Positions 42,991-52,430 of a stretch of 64,000 bases of DNA are shown piece by piece. Within the stretch, counting starts at the first letter, position 1; the number at the start of each line of letters is the position of its first letter. Made by a program: the position numbers and the translations under genes. Under the pieces are notes generated by a model. The model was not told the origin of the DNA. It worked only from the letters and a program-made list of their open reading frames with translations, and made no database searches. This stretch comes from Acanthosepion esculentum (lineage: Eukaryota > Mollusca > Cephalopoda > Sepiida > Sepiidae), in the NCBI GenBank assembly GCA_964036315.1, contig OZ038517.1:18060684-18124683 (forward strand). The letters run 5' to 3'.

Positions 42991-43345
42991 TGTCTTAGAA
43001 TTTCGCGAATTCCTATCTAAGAAATCCATTCAAAAAAATGAGCAATCCTTATTCTACATCAGATTTAGCCAATCTGTGATTTATTGCTATTTTCAAGATT
43101 GAAAAATACCCTGAAAGACCAAAGATTTATTGACATCCAGCAGCACACGACTACATTATTGAAGAAAACGAGTCCCAGGAATATTTCCAGTAGATACAAT
43201 CGTCTAACGAAGGACATAACTTGACCAAGGGTGTACCCTGAAGGTGTCCTCTGAAGGTGTCACCTGTAGGTGACAGCAGTCAATAGTCACCAGGTAACCA
43301 AACTTTGCGGTCACAGAGGTATGTTCGGAATTATAGTCAGCTCGA
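42991..43345. other. Unassigned stretch
   Basis: A small AAGGTGTCC / AGGTGTCACC repetition lies at 43230-43285. Nothing else seen. Confidence 0.4.
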
Positions 43346-43540
43346 TGCGATCAAAGTGGCAGCTAATCTATTACTGTTTGTTGTTAACTGGGGCAAGAAA
43401 TAGCTTGTTAATTTTAACGCCTCCAAAACGAAACTTCTGTCTATGAATCATCTGAAAGACCTCTTCCTGCCTTCCATCAGAATGGCTGATGCTAACCTCC
43501 AGGAAAGTGACACATTGCACCTTTTCTGGTTTACATTCTC
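43346..43540 (+). pseudogene. CR1/Jockey-like LINE fragment
   Basis: Plus strand reads WGKK-stop-LVNFNASKTKLLSMNH and DTLHLFWFTFSG, matching the end of the reverse transcriptase at 3-200 (WGKKWLVNFNASKTKLLSIN). The Trp of GKKW is a TAG stop here. It ends where the minus-strand RLE LINE fragment begins. Confidence 0.75.
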
Positions 43541-43798
43541 TGGACGATTTGTTTGTTCTGTGTGTATCGTAAATTCCTATAAAATTGTTACAGGTTTCTT
43601 GGCGTTTACTTCCCGTACAAATTGCATATTTTCAAGTGTAGATATTGGCCCACTCTATCATGCCGAGTTTTATATTCAGTGGGTGCTAACATTGTGTAAC
43701 CTGATACAAAGTCAATTGTTTCTGGATATTTATCACAAAATCTGCATTTCGGGTTCACACAAATATTATTATTATTATTATTATTATTAATATTATTA
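43541..43798 (-). pseudogene. RLE LINE family 1 internal fragment in (ATT)n
   Basis: Complement of the region between the endonuclease and zinc knuckle (TATATTCAGTGGGTGCTAAC, TTTCTGGATATTTATCACAA). Its 5' side ends in (ATT)n at 43771-43798. Confidence 0.7.
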
Positions 43799-44060
43799 CT
43801 TGTGTGTTATGTTTCTTGCTTTGTATACAGTAGAGACGGATCCAAACTATAGTCCTTCGGCCCTATAGAAGAATTTTCATTTAATTGACAGCACTTTTCT
43901 TAGTATATTGGATATTTCTAGTTGGGTGATCTTCTGGACAACTTGCATGTCGATGTTACCTGAGTCACCGTTAGTAAAATTGTCCATTCCTTTTCTCACG
44001 AGGCCCAGTGCTCTGATTATTATTGGTACAGTCACAGTCTTCATTCTCCACATCCTGTTA
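43799..44060 (-). pseudogene. RLE LINE family 2, copy b
   Basis: UTR block TGTTATGTTTCTTGCTTTGT, then coding complement GACAACTTGCATGTCGATGT. 5'-truncated at (ATT)n 44061. Confidence 0.75.
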
Positions 44061-44453
44061 ATTTATTATTATTAATATTATTGCTTCTGTGTTATGTTTC
44101 CTGCTTTGTATCCTGTAGAGCCGGGTCCAAACTATAGTCCTCAGGCCTTATCGGAGAATTTCCATTTAAGTGATAGCATTTTTCTTAGTATATGAGATGT
44201 TCCTAATAGGGCAATCTTCTGGACAACTTGTATGTCCATGTTACCTGAGACACCGTTAGTAAAATTGTGCATTCCTTTTCTCAGAAGGCCCAGTGCTCCG
44301 ATTACTATTGGTACAGTCTCAGTGTTCATTCTCCACATCCTGTTAATCTTGATCTCCAGGTCTTTGTATTTGGACAATTTCACGATAGTTTTTATGGACG
44401 TGTTTCTCTCAGATGATACTGCTATGTCAATAAGCATACACTTCCTGAATTTC
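44061..44453 (-). pseudogene. RLE LINE family 2, copy c
   Basis: Minus frame 44437-44141: MLIDIAVSSERNTSIKTIVK, LSKYKDLEIKINRMWRMNTE, TVPIVIGALGLLRKGMHNFT, ending in a frame through the normal stop. LID of the endonuclease is present; RPD is cut off by the (TTC)n(ATT)n block at 44454. Confidence 0.8.
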
Positions 44454-44476
44454 TTCTTCTTCTTCTTCTTCTTCTT

Positions 44477-44551
<75 letters not shown>

Positions 44552-44552
44552 T
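44454..44552. repeat. (TTC)n-(ATT)n
   Basis: About 17 TTC units then 16 ATT units. Confidence 0.97.
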
Positions 44553-44650
44553 GTGTATGTTATGTTTTCTGCTTTGTATCCTTTAAGGCCAGATCCAAAC
44601 TATGGTCCTTAGACCCTTTAGGAGAATTGTAATTTAATTGATAGCATTTT
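44553..44650 (-). mobile_element. RLE LINE family 2, copy d (UTR only)
   Basis: Only the last 98 bp (TGTTATGTTTTCTGCTTTGT to TTTAATTGATAGCA) between two microsatellites. Confidence 0.7.
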
Positions 44651-44678
44651 TCTTCTTCTTCTTCTTCTTCTTCTTCTT

Positions 44679-44709
<31 letters not shown>

Positions 44710-44765
44710 TTATTATTATTATTATTATTATTATTAGTAGTAGTAGTAGTAGTATTATTATTATT
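44651..44765. repeat. (TTC)n-(ATT)n
   Basis: TTC units, ATT units, then AGT/ATT units. Confidence 0.97.
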
Positions 44766-44908
44766 TGTGTATGTTATGTTTTCTGCTTTGTATCCTGTAA
44801 GAATTGTCATTTAATTGATATCACTTTTCTTAGTGTCTGGGATGTTCCTAGTGGGGTGATCTTCTGGGCAACTTGTATGTTGATGTTACCTGGAACACTG
44901 TTAGTAAA

Positions 44909-44910
<2 letters not shown>
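44766..44910 (-). pseudogene. RLE LINE family 2, copy e
   Basis: Shortened UTR and about 30 codons (NSVPGNINIQVAQKI, LGTSQTLRKVISIK), ending at (ATT)n 44911. Confidence 0.7.
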
Positions 44911-44967
<57 letters not shown>

Positions 44968-44985
44968 CATTATTATTATTATTAT
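44911..44985. repeat. (ATT)n microsatellite
   Basis: About 25 units, end of the second LINE array. Confidence 0.97.
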
Positions 44986-45593
44986 GTGTTTTATGGAGTG
45001 ATTTTTGTATTTTATTTTTAATTCTTTTTTTCTGCATTATTCTTTGTTATACATTTTTGTTTTTGTGATTTTCTAAGGGAGACAACAACTTCATATCTGA
45101 GGATCGAACCTGACAAAAGACATCGAGAAATATATTTGTCCCCTTAGTAAAATTAAAAGAACTCTAAATTACTTCAGGGTTTGTTTTGTCTATGAAAAAA
45201 GTTATTTTCACCGTTACCGTCTTACAGCCAACAGTCTAATAATCTATCGGTGAAGACCACGCAAAAAGTCCATATCAGAATCAATAAGTAAACAATCAAT
45301 TTTATTGATTGATTGCTTTTAGTATTTGAATTTACTTTAACCTTGTACTCCCTGTAACATAAAGAGGGCGAGAGAGATGAATTGAAAGAGATATATTTTG
45401 AGCAATAAACGCATTTCTTTAGAATTCTCCATTCAGACGAACTGGGACTCTTAGAAACCGCCGGTATCATTGGTGTTTGGTAAGCTTAGAAGAACTTGTC
45501 TACCATTCACTTACCTCTGTAAGATAAATTTGTTCTCTGGAATCCAATATCCATAAAAAGACCGTTTTGTTCTATAGGAAAACTATTACTGAT

Positions 45594-45595
<2 letters not shown>
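44986..45595. other. Unassigned stretch
   Basis: Nothing recognisable. Confidence 0.4.

Positions 45596-45657
<62 letters not shown>
45596..45657. repeat. (TA)n array
   Basis: About 31 TA units. Confidence 0.98.
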
Positions 45658-45661
<4 letters not shown>

Positions 45662-46069
45662 TAGTAGAAAAGACAAATATAATAACTGCATCAACCTGTA
45701 AAAAACGATTAAAAATATTGGAAGCTTTAATAATAAAAAAGAAAAAAAGCCAACTCTTAACAATATTAACTACGAACAAGGCCACAATGTGCTAACCGTA
45801 TTCGGAAATTAAAAGATCCCTACAACACACTAAAACATACACATAATTCACACGCTCAATTAAGCTGAAAAATCGAATCATCCTTGATAATGGCTAAAGG
45901 TATAGCCGAAAGCGCTCGGAAATATATACTATTTGGACACACTCTTTGTCCAGAAAAGAAAAGTCTTGTTCGAACACAAGAAAAATTAAATAAAAAGCTT
46001 AACCGTAGTATCTTGTCTGTCGTTTTTAAGGAAACATGCATAAACGAATGATTACTGCCTAAATATACA

Positions 46070-46073
<4 letters not shown>
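45658..46073 (+). mobile_element. Family I unit: Penelope-like C-terminus, spacer, N-terminus (copy 1)
   Basis: 45660-45790 reads CKKRLKILEALIIKKKK, then after a frameshift PTLNNINYEQGHNVLTVF: the wording at the end of GIY-YIG endonuclease domains of Penelope-like elements (LEAxxIKxxxPTLN). At 45882-45913 stands TTGATAATGGCTAAAGGTAT then AGCCGAAAGC, a hairpin followed by GAAA. 45955-46070 reads TQEKLNKKLNRSILSVVFKE, TCINE, stop, LLPKYT, similar to the start of Penelope-like reverse transcriptases. (TA)n bounds both sides. The RT core is absent. Clade assignment is from memory of family wording. Confidence 0.55.

Positions 46074-46141
<68 letters not shown>
46074..46141. repeat. (TA)n array
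   Basis: About 34 TA units. Confidence 0.98.
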
Positions 46142-46143
<2 letters not shown>

Positions 46144-46293
46144 GCAGAAAACAACTGGAAAGTTGCAAATAAAAAGAAAAAAATTGAATGTTTGTTTTTG
46201 TGAATTCATTTTTTTTCTTTTAATTTGCAACTTTTCAGTTGTTTTCTCCATATTATATACATATCAAGAAAGTATACGTGGCTTCTCATTATG

Positions 46294-46296
<3 letters not shown>
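46142..46296. repeat. Family J foldback, copy 2
   Basis: GAAAACAACTGGAAAGTTGC at 46147 is mirrored by GCAACTTTTCAGTTGTTTTC at 46227-46246. Arms about 48 bp, loop about 17 bp, (TA)n to the left. Confidence 0.8.

Positions 46297-46345
<49 letters not shown>
46297..46345. repeat. (TA)n array
   Basis: About 24 TA units. Confidence 0.98.
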
Positions 46346-46350
<5 letters not shown>

Positions 46351-46560
46351 TTTATTTAAATATTATAACATAAATATGTTATAAAATCACTACAAAAATA
46401 GCCATTTTGTTTCAACACTTCTGGTGTCTTATCAAGTGATGATGTTGAATGTCATTCAACATCATCACTTGATAAGACACCAGAAGTGTTGAAACAAAAT
46501 GGCTATTTTTGTAGTGATTTTATAACATATTTATGTTATAAAATTTAAATAAATAATTAT
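46344..46560. repeat. 217-bp near-perfect palindrome of family F
   Basis: The two 108-bp arms are mirror complements around a single T at 46452, with one visible mismatch near the outer ends. Each arm contains the ACACTTCTGGTGTCTTATCA block or its complement. Flanks: (TA)n on the left, the rest of a family F unit (46561-46652) then (TA)n on the right. Confidence 0.95.
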
Positions 46561-46646
46561 ATCTGCTCTACTCTGTATTGAGCACTCTTTTAAGAATAAT
46601 AATTGTTGGTTATTGGAATTTATTCCGTATATACCAATCCTATAAT

Positions 46647-46652
<6 letters not shown>
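46561..46652 (+). repeat. Remainder of family F unit, copy 3
   Basis: CTCTGTATTGAGCACTCTTT and TTATTCCGTATATACCAATC as in 39272-39370, opposite strand. Confidence 0.75.

Positions 46653-46690
<38 letters not shown>
46653..46690. repeat. (TA)n array
   Basis: About 19 TA units. Confidence 0.98.
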
Positions 46691-46694
<4 letters not shown>

Positions 46695-47284
46695 GGCATT
46701 TAAAACAGCAAGCCTGGCCTCATACACAATTCCAGAAAATCCTTGTTGAAAACCCAACTATACTTAAACATGAAAACAATAAACAAAAACTAAAATTCTT
46801 GAAGCTATATACATAAAACAGTTGAAAGCTATCCCGAACAAAATAAACTACGAAATCTCCGCAAATATTCTGAAATGCCTATAATTAATAACAGAAGCCA
46901 TTCGTTTATACCAACGGCTTCCAATACTTAATACTTCTCGAATTCGCTCTCGCGTGGTCATGTGTGACGTCATGACCTGCAGTGCGATTTTCGCTTCCAG
47001 CGTCTTATATGCTTGAGTTTTGTCGTTGCTTGGAAATCTTCCATGTAAACAGAAACAGACTATCATTACTGTTTTTTTCCGTGTATTGCTTAATATATTG
47101 TAATGTAATTGTCATCTTTGATAATGGCTTATGTAAGCCGAAAGCTTAGATAGGATTAAAAAATATGTATCAATACTGTGATTTTCTTTCTTCGTTTAAT
47201 AATATTAAGTTTATCAGACGATATGAAAAGAATTTACATAAAATAAATAGACAGAACTTGTTTATATTATTTAATGAAACATGC

Positions 47285-47287
<3 letters not shown>
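46691..47287 (+). mobile_element. Family I unit, copy 2 (Penelope-like)
   Basis: 46691-46900: FRHLKQQAWPHTQFQKILVE, NPTILKHENNKQKLKFL then shifted EAIYIKQLKAIPNKINYEIS, ANILKCL-stop, a GIY-YIG-domain-like end. At 47115-47145: TTTGATAATGGCTTATGTAA, GCCGAAAGC. 47165-47285: FIRRYEKNLHKINRQNLFIL, FNETCIN, then (TA)n. Same order as copy 1, about 600 bp, bounded by (TA)n on both sides. A TGACGTCA lies at 46975-46982. Confidence 0.6.

Positions 47288-47357
<70 letters not shown>
47288..47357. repeat. (TA)n array
   Basis: About 35 TA units. Confidence 0.98.
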
Positions 47358-47363
<6 letters not shown>

Positions 47364-47570
47364 GAAGAGGTTATAATGGTTCCAACAAGAGAAAAGTGTG
47401 AATTATATTTTTGGTTGTAATGTGGATTTAAAAAAAAAATATTATCCTTTATTTTTCATAATGAAAAAATAAAAAAATTATCCTTTATTTTTCATATGAA
47501 AAATAAAGGATAATATTTTTTTTTTAAATCCACATTACAACCAAAAAAGTTTGCGGTACCTCTCTTCTTT
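47358..47570. repeat. Family G foldback, copy 2
   Basis: TTTTTGGTTGTAATGTGGAT at 47408 is mirrored by ATCCACATTACAACCAAAAA at 47529-47548; arms about 52 bp, spacer about 35 bp that itself repeats an arm segment. Starts at (TA)n, ends at a short (TA)n at 47573. Confidence 0.85.
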
Positions 47571-47579
47571 TTAATATAT

Positions 47580-47880
47580 ATATATATATTAAGAAATGGA
47601 TTAAATTCAACATATTTTTTACTTTAATCGTTTAAACGTTATTTTAAATGGATACTCATATTTGAGTAGATGCTTTGTTTTAATTTATTTATAACTACCG
47701 GTCTGAATATTCGAGAAATCTTTTCAGACAAATAAGCGCCCTCAGGCTGGATTCGAACATACGTCAACAGAAAACCGTCATTAGATCTGTCATGCCTTGA
47801 CCTATCGGCCACGTAGGACAGCCTGCTCAATTCAAACACGAATAGTGCTTTCGGACACATAACTTTCCCGATTCTCGAAA
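47580..47880 (-). mobile_element. Diverged tRNA SINE related to family B
   Basis: CCGGTCTGAATATTCGAGAA parallels CCGGCCTGAATGTCCGAGAA of family B; GGATTCGAACATACG and CGGCCACGTAGGACAGC match its tRNA part. A subfamily distinct from the other copies. 47881-48010 resembles its repeated tail. Confidence 0.65.
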
Positions 47881-48014
47881 TATATTATCTGCTCTGTTTC
47901 CTAACATTTTTCAGGAAATGGATTAAATCCGACATATTTTTCAATTTATTTGGTTAAACGTTATTTTAAAAGGATGCTCACATTTACTCATGTAGTTATT
48001 CTTAAAAAGTATAT

Positions 48015-48290
48015 TTATTTATTTGGAGGTGCGGTGGAGTAATGGATAGCGGCTCAGAGTGAGGAATCGGACAGCCGAGTTCGAATTCCATTACATTCAC
48101 TTACGTACTACTTGGGAACCGGACTAGGAGAAAGAAAACTCTGAATTCGAAACCGGGTTGGGCTTTGTCAGGCTATATATTCTGCTTCTACTGCGGCTTC
48201 AGGGTCACGAGATTCGTGATTGATATTTATTTAAATCTACCGGTCTGAAATTAAAGGGTTATATATTAATTCTATCTATGTTGTTAAATT
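48015..48290 (+). mobile_element. SINE family C, copy 1, diverged
   Basis: Head GAGTAATGGATAGCGGCTCA with B box GTTCGAATTCC, as in 50942-51345. Body diverges after 48150. 48291-48439 unassigned. Confidence 0.65.
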
Positions 48291-48439
48291 TGTGATTATT
48301 CCCGTCTGGATGGAGTGTTTTGAGGCACAGAATCCATTTGTATTCATGTTCTTCTAAAGTTTTTCTAATGTTATCTTTTCTATACTTTTCTATTTTTTCA
48401 ATTATAGTGAAATATATATATATATACAAATATATATAC

Positions 48440-48815
48440 TCGACTGTCCCGTCGAAATCGACGTATGAGGGTCAAGCAGATCAGTTCCTAGGAAACCGAC
48501 AGCCAGACAACAGCACATGAGATTTGATTATAGTGGTGAAGGTTTCGTGCCGGACCATCCACACTTTTTGAAGGGACGAATACAGAGACCTGGTGCACTA
48601 AGTGCCACATGGTCCACAAACGACCCTCCGCAGGTTTTGAATTCAGAGTTGTCCTTCTCCTAGACTAGTTGCCATCCAAGGATATAGAACCCTATTTACC
48701 GGTAGCTGGAGGGAGAAGAAGAGGATTCACACCTTTCCCAAGCGTATTAGCACGTGGATTCGACTGGAATTCGAACTCGGCTCTCCGATTCCTCAATCCA
48801 AGCCGTTATCCATTA

Positions 48816-48816
<1 letters not shown>
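48440..48816 (-). mobile_element. SINE family C, copy 2
   Basis: From the tail (CGACTGTCCCGTCGAAATCG, CATATGAGGGTCAAGC-like) to the tRNA head at 48745-48816 (GGAATTCGAACTCGGCTCTC; CCATTACT end). The head directly meets (TA)n. Confidence 0.8.

Positions 48817-48907
<91 letters not shown>
48817..48907. repeat. (TA)n array
   Basis: About 45 TA units, among the longest here. Confidence 0.98.
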
Positions 48908-48910
<3 letters not shown>

Positions 48911-49350
48911 TTTGAATCCGTAAAAATGGGTTCAGGGCCTGTCTACCTCCCCAGACGAATCTTTGCCATTCGGCAATGCTTCGTCCGGGTTTCCTCCGAC
49001 GAGGCATAGAGTTTGACAGTCATGAACGGGTTGGCACCGTAGTGCCCAAAACCCGCTATATTTAACGCCCCCCTCCCCGCGTGGGTCGTATGTGGTACAA
49101 GGCCGGTTTATCGTGGGTTCCCCGAGCCCGTAAGCTCGGCCAAAAATATTCCCTTTGAACCCGTAAAAACGGGTTCAGGGCCTGTCTACCTCCCCGGACG
49201 AAACTTTGCCCTGCGGCAAAGCCTCGTGCGAGTTCCTCTCCGTTATGATCGGCTCGGCACTGCCCAAAACCTGCCGCTCAACCGACTCTCGCAGTTTGTA
49301 TTTATGAGAGGAAGAAGGGTTCATTCTACTGCAGGAGGGTTTACCACCAT
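48908..49350 (-). mobile_element. LTR-1-related unit with duplicated GC-rich module
   Basis: The module AACCCGTAAAAACGGGTTCA with CTACCTCCCCGGACGAA is present at 48915-49010 and 49155-49245, and ACAAGGCCGGTTTATCGTGG links it to 33345-33500. At the right end the minus strand reads AGTAGAATGAACCCTTCTTC and CATAAATACAAACTGCGAGA, aligning with the start of the LTR at 2979. Clean TGTT...AACA ends are not visible. Confidence 0.55.
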
Positions 49351-49667
49351 ATATATAATATTTCAAATTTCCAAATTAGGTGTTTTGTATTATCTGTAAA
49401 TTTGACGAAGTTCCTCTTTATTTTTATTTAACATCACTTTCTCCCAGAGTACTTTCGAATGTTGCTACATTATATTTCAAGCATCGTTCTGTCTATATTT
49501 ACGCAACTGTTTTGGTTTAATGCTGGATTCTTCACGTTTGGTGGAACCAATTTCATGTCACTCAAAGGAACGTCATTTTAACGGACAAACTTAGTCTAAA
49601 TAAATAAATAATTTGTAGAGAGAACTTGTTGATGCTATTTAAACCAAACATGAATGAAGATGTTTGA
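49351..49667. other. Unassigned stretch
   Basis: Nothing recognisable. Confidence 0.4.
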
Positions 49668-49800
49668 ATATATATATATATGTTAAGAAGAGGTTATAGT
49701 AGTTCCAACGAGAGACAAGTGTGTATATTAAAGAGAAGAGAGACATGCTACACGTGTTTCCGATCTCGCGACCGTCATCAGGCAAAGGGTGGAGATTTCC
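49668..49800 (+). repeat. Family G repeat, copy 3
   Basis: Short (TA)n then AAGAAGAGGTTATAGTAGTT as in copy 1. At 49757-49784 the minus strand reads CCTGATGACGGTCGCGAGAT then CGGAAACACG: a canonical hammerhead box CUGAUGA, a hairpin with a GCGA loop and GAAAC. 49801-49950 unassigned. Confidence 0.65.
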
Positions 49801-49950
49801 ACATAATAATTAATTTTTTTCTAGTGTTTTTCGATGTTAAATATTCTCGATATGAGACATTCTCTTTTTTGTGTGTTAGTGACCCAAATGTCTTCCTTGA
49901 TATATATATTAAAAAATATATGAAAATGAATACATACATATATATATATA

Positions 49951-50100
49951 TATATGTCCAAGTATAGGATTGGTGCATACGGAATAAATTCCAATAAACA
50001 AAAATACTATTCTTAAAAGAGTGCTCTATAATATTTATTCTAAAATCACTACACATATAGCCATTTTGTTTCAACACTTCTAGTGTCTTATCATGAAAAT
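49951..50100 (-). repeat. Family F repeat, copy 4, shortened
   Basis: CCAAGTATAGGATTGGTGCA, AGAGTGCTCTATAA, and TTTCAACACTTCTAGTGTCT at 50069; internal deletion. 50101-50286 unassigned. Confidence 0.7.
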
Positions 50101-50286
50101 AAATTCGTTAATTGACATATACTTAGTACTGCCCGTCAGAAATGTGTAAATTTCTTTTCATATTTCGTTTCAACCTTTGGAAGTAAAGTCTGATGATCCG
50201 CGGTCCTTTAAAAGGGCTGTGGTGAAATAATTTATTACATGGAACCTTAAAGTGGTCTGTTTTTATTTAAAATATATATATATATA

Positions 50287-50500
50287 TGTTGTGTCGTGGC
50301 ACAATAGTAAAAAGAAGAAAATCAAGTCGAGGTTGGTTTAAGGAACAAGTGTATTTAACATCACAGATACAAAGGTAGGAAACGGGTACTACTCAGCTAG
50401 GCAGTTGTAGTACTGTCGCTGCTGACAACCCGGGTAGGTATTACTGGCACTATATATAGTGAGAACCGGTGTAATTCCCTTGTGTTAGAAAGGCCGATGT

Positions 50501-50504
<4 letters not shown>
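50287..50504 (-). mobile_element. LTR-like unit, second family
   Basis: Begins TGTTGTGTCG and ends GATGTAACA (50504); on the minus strand it runs TGTTACATC, a CTATATATAG box, GTTAAATACACTTG, and CGACACAACA. It sits in TA-rich DNA with ATATA on both sides, which cannot be told from a true 5-bp duplication. 218 bp, no gene. Confidence 0.5.
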
Positions 50505-50552
<48 letters not shown>

Positions 50553-50575
50553 AATATATATATATATAAATAAAA
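50505..50575. repeat. (TA)n array
   Basis: About 20 units, a break, then 7 more. 50576-50875 unassigned. Confidence 0.97.
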
Positions 50576-50872
50576 TAACAAAAATATTAAAGAAGGTATT
50601 TTTATTTTTAAAAATACAGTGCTCGAAACACAAGTAGAGCTTAGACTATAATTATTTTTAAAAAAATATGTTTCCATCGCGACACAGAAATTACTGTTTC
50701 GAAACTGGTCAGCAGTATTTAAGTTTAATTCCAATATTATGGAATGTTTTTCTCATTTAGAGATTTGAATGGAGGTGCGGTCTGGGGTTTGTTTTTCCTT
50801 TATGAAAGGGTCACTTCTTTGATGGAAGTAGGGGTGTTTGTGGTATGTCAAGTTTTTGGAATCGTGTTATAA

Positions 50873-50876
<4 letters not shown>

Positions 50877-50941
<65 letters not shown>
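50877..50941. repeat. (TA)n array
   Basis: About 32 TA units. Confidence 0.98.
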
Positions 50942-50944
<3 letters not shown>

Positions 50945-51345
50945 GTTCTGTGGAGTAATGGATAGAGGCTTGGATTTAGGAATCGGAGAGCCGAGTTTGA
51001 ATTCCAGTCACACCCATGACATTCTTACGTGCTAATACCCTTGGGAAAGGTATGAATCCTCTCCCTCCAGCTATGGGTAACTAGAAGGACAGACTGGGTT
51101 CTATAGCCTTGGATGGCAACTGGTCTAAGAGAAGGACAACTCTGAATACAAAACACCCGAAGGGACGTTTGGGGACCTTGTGGCACGTAGTGCACCAAGT
51201 GCCCGTATTCAGCCCTTCAAAAAGTTTTGTTGGATCTGCGCAAAACCTTCACCACTATAATCAAATCTCATGTGCTGGTGTCGGGCTGTCTGTTTCTAGG
51301 AACTGAGCTGCTTGACCCTCATACGTCGAAAACGACGGGAGAGTC
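50942..51345 (+). mobile_element. SINE family C, copy 3, near full length
   Basis: tRNA-like head GTGGAGTAATGGATAGAGGC (A box) and GAGTTTGAATTCC (B box) begins right after (TA)n; the tail ends CGTCGAAAACGACGGGAGAG at the next (TA)n. About 400 bp. Opposite orientation to copy 2. Confidence 0.8.
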
Positions 51346-51346
<1 letters not shown>

Positions 51347-51416
<70 letters not shown>

Positions 51417-51418
51417 AT
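51347..51418. repeat. (TA)n array
   Basis: About 35 TA units with one TGTA break. Confidence 0.98.
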
Positions 51419-51720
51419 AAAAAACTTAAACACTAATATTCCATGGTCATAATTTATTCCATTGGAATCGTAAAAACGATCCAATTCATCAGACCTACAG
51501 ATTCAAAAAGAAAACAGAAAAAACAACTCCGGGAAAATATTAGTAAGAGTATATGTGTGAGAGTGTGGGAGGACATGTGATCTATATAGAGGGGTAATAG
51601 ACGAGAGAGTCAGGGAGGTCCAACGATTCCAATGGAATAAATTATGACCATGGAATATTAGTGTTTAAGTCTTTTTATTATATCCTTACTCTGCCCTGGA
51701 CATTGAGTTCTACCTGGATC
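51419..51720. repeat. Family H foldback, copy 2
   Basis: CTTAAACACTAATATTCCAT at 51425 is mirrored at 51648-51668; arms about 60 bp, and the loop (51500-51612) is unrelated to copy 1. 51660-51720 continues as in 36600-36660 (CTGGACATTGAGT). Confidence 0.85.
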
Positions 51721-51729
51721 ATATTCACT

Positions 51730-51801
51730 TGGAATTATTTTTATACATATATGTATGTGTATATATAATTGCATATGTATGTGTATATTTACCACTAATA
51801 T

Positions 51802-51875
<74 letters not shown>

Positions 51876-51930
51876 TGTATGTGTGTGTCTGTGTGTGTCT
51901 GTGTGTGTATGTGCGTATGAAATAGTATAT
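51730..51930. repeat. (TA)n array with TG/TA edges
   Basis: Pure (TA)n at 51806-51872, flanked by TATG/TGTG mixtures. Confidence 0.97.
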
Positions 51931-51989
51931 ACAATCCTAAGAAAGATTTGAAGAAATTTGACAAATGGGAAACGACAGCTTAAAAGTAC

Positions 51990-52265
51990 TGATGATCCAT
52001 TATTTAAAAATATATACACATACACATACGTCATTTAAAAATACACACACATACATTTACATCATTTAAAAACATACATACATACACATACATTATTTAA
52101 AAACACACATACACATACATTATTTAAACATAGGCACGCATACATTATTTAAAAATATACACACATACACATACATTATTTATAAAACGCACAAACATAC
52201 ACATACATTATTTAAAAACATACACGCATGCACATACATTATTTAAAAACACACACACATACATT
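51990..52265. repeat. Minisatellite, units around CATTATTTAAAAA
   Basis: About nine units of 25-35 bp, each CATTATTTAAAAAnACACAC with variable (CA)/(TA) content. Confidence 0.9.
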
Positions 52266-52360
52266 TTTTCTTTCGTTTTTGGATCTGATGAAATCTAGAA
52301 AAGGCGGAACGCATAATCAAATCTAGTATTAATGAAACGATATTCCATTTGCCAAATGTC

Positions 52361-52361
<1 letters not shown>

Positions 52362-52427
<66 letters not shown>
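52362..52427. repeat. (TA)n array
   Basis: About 33 TA units. Confidence 0.98.
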
Positions 52428-52430
<3 letters not shown>

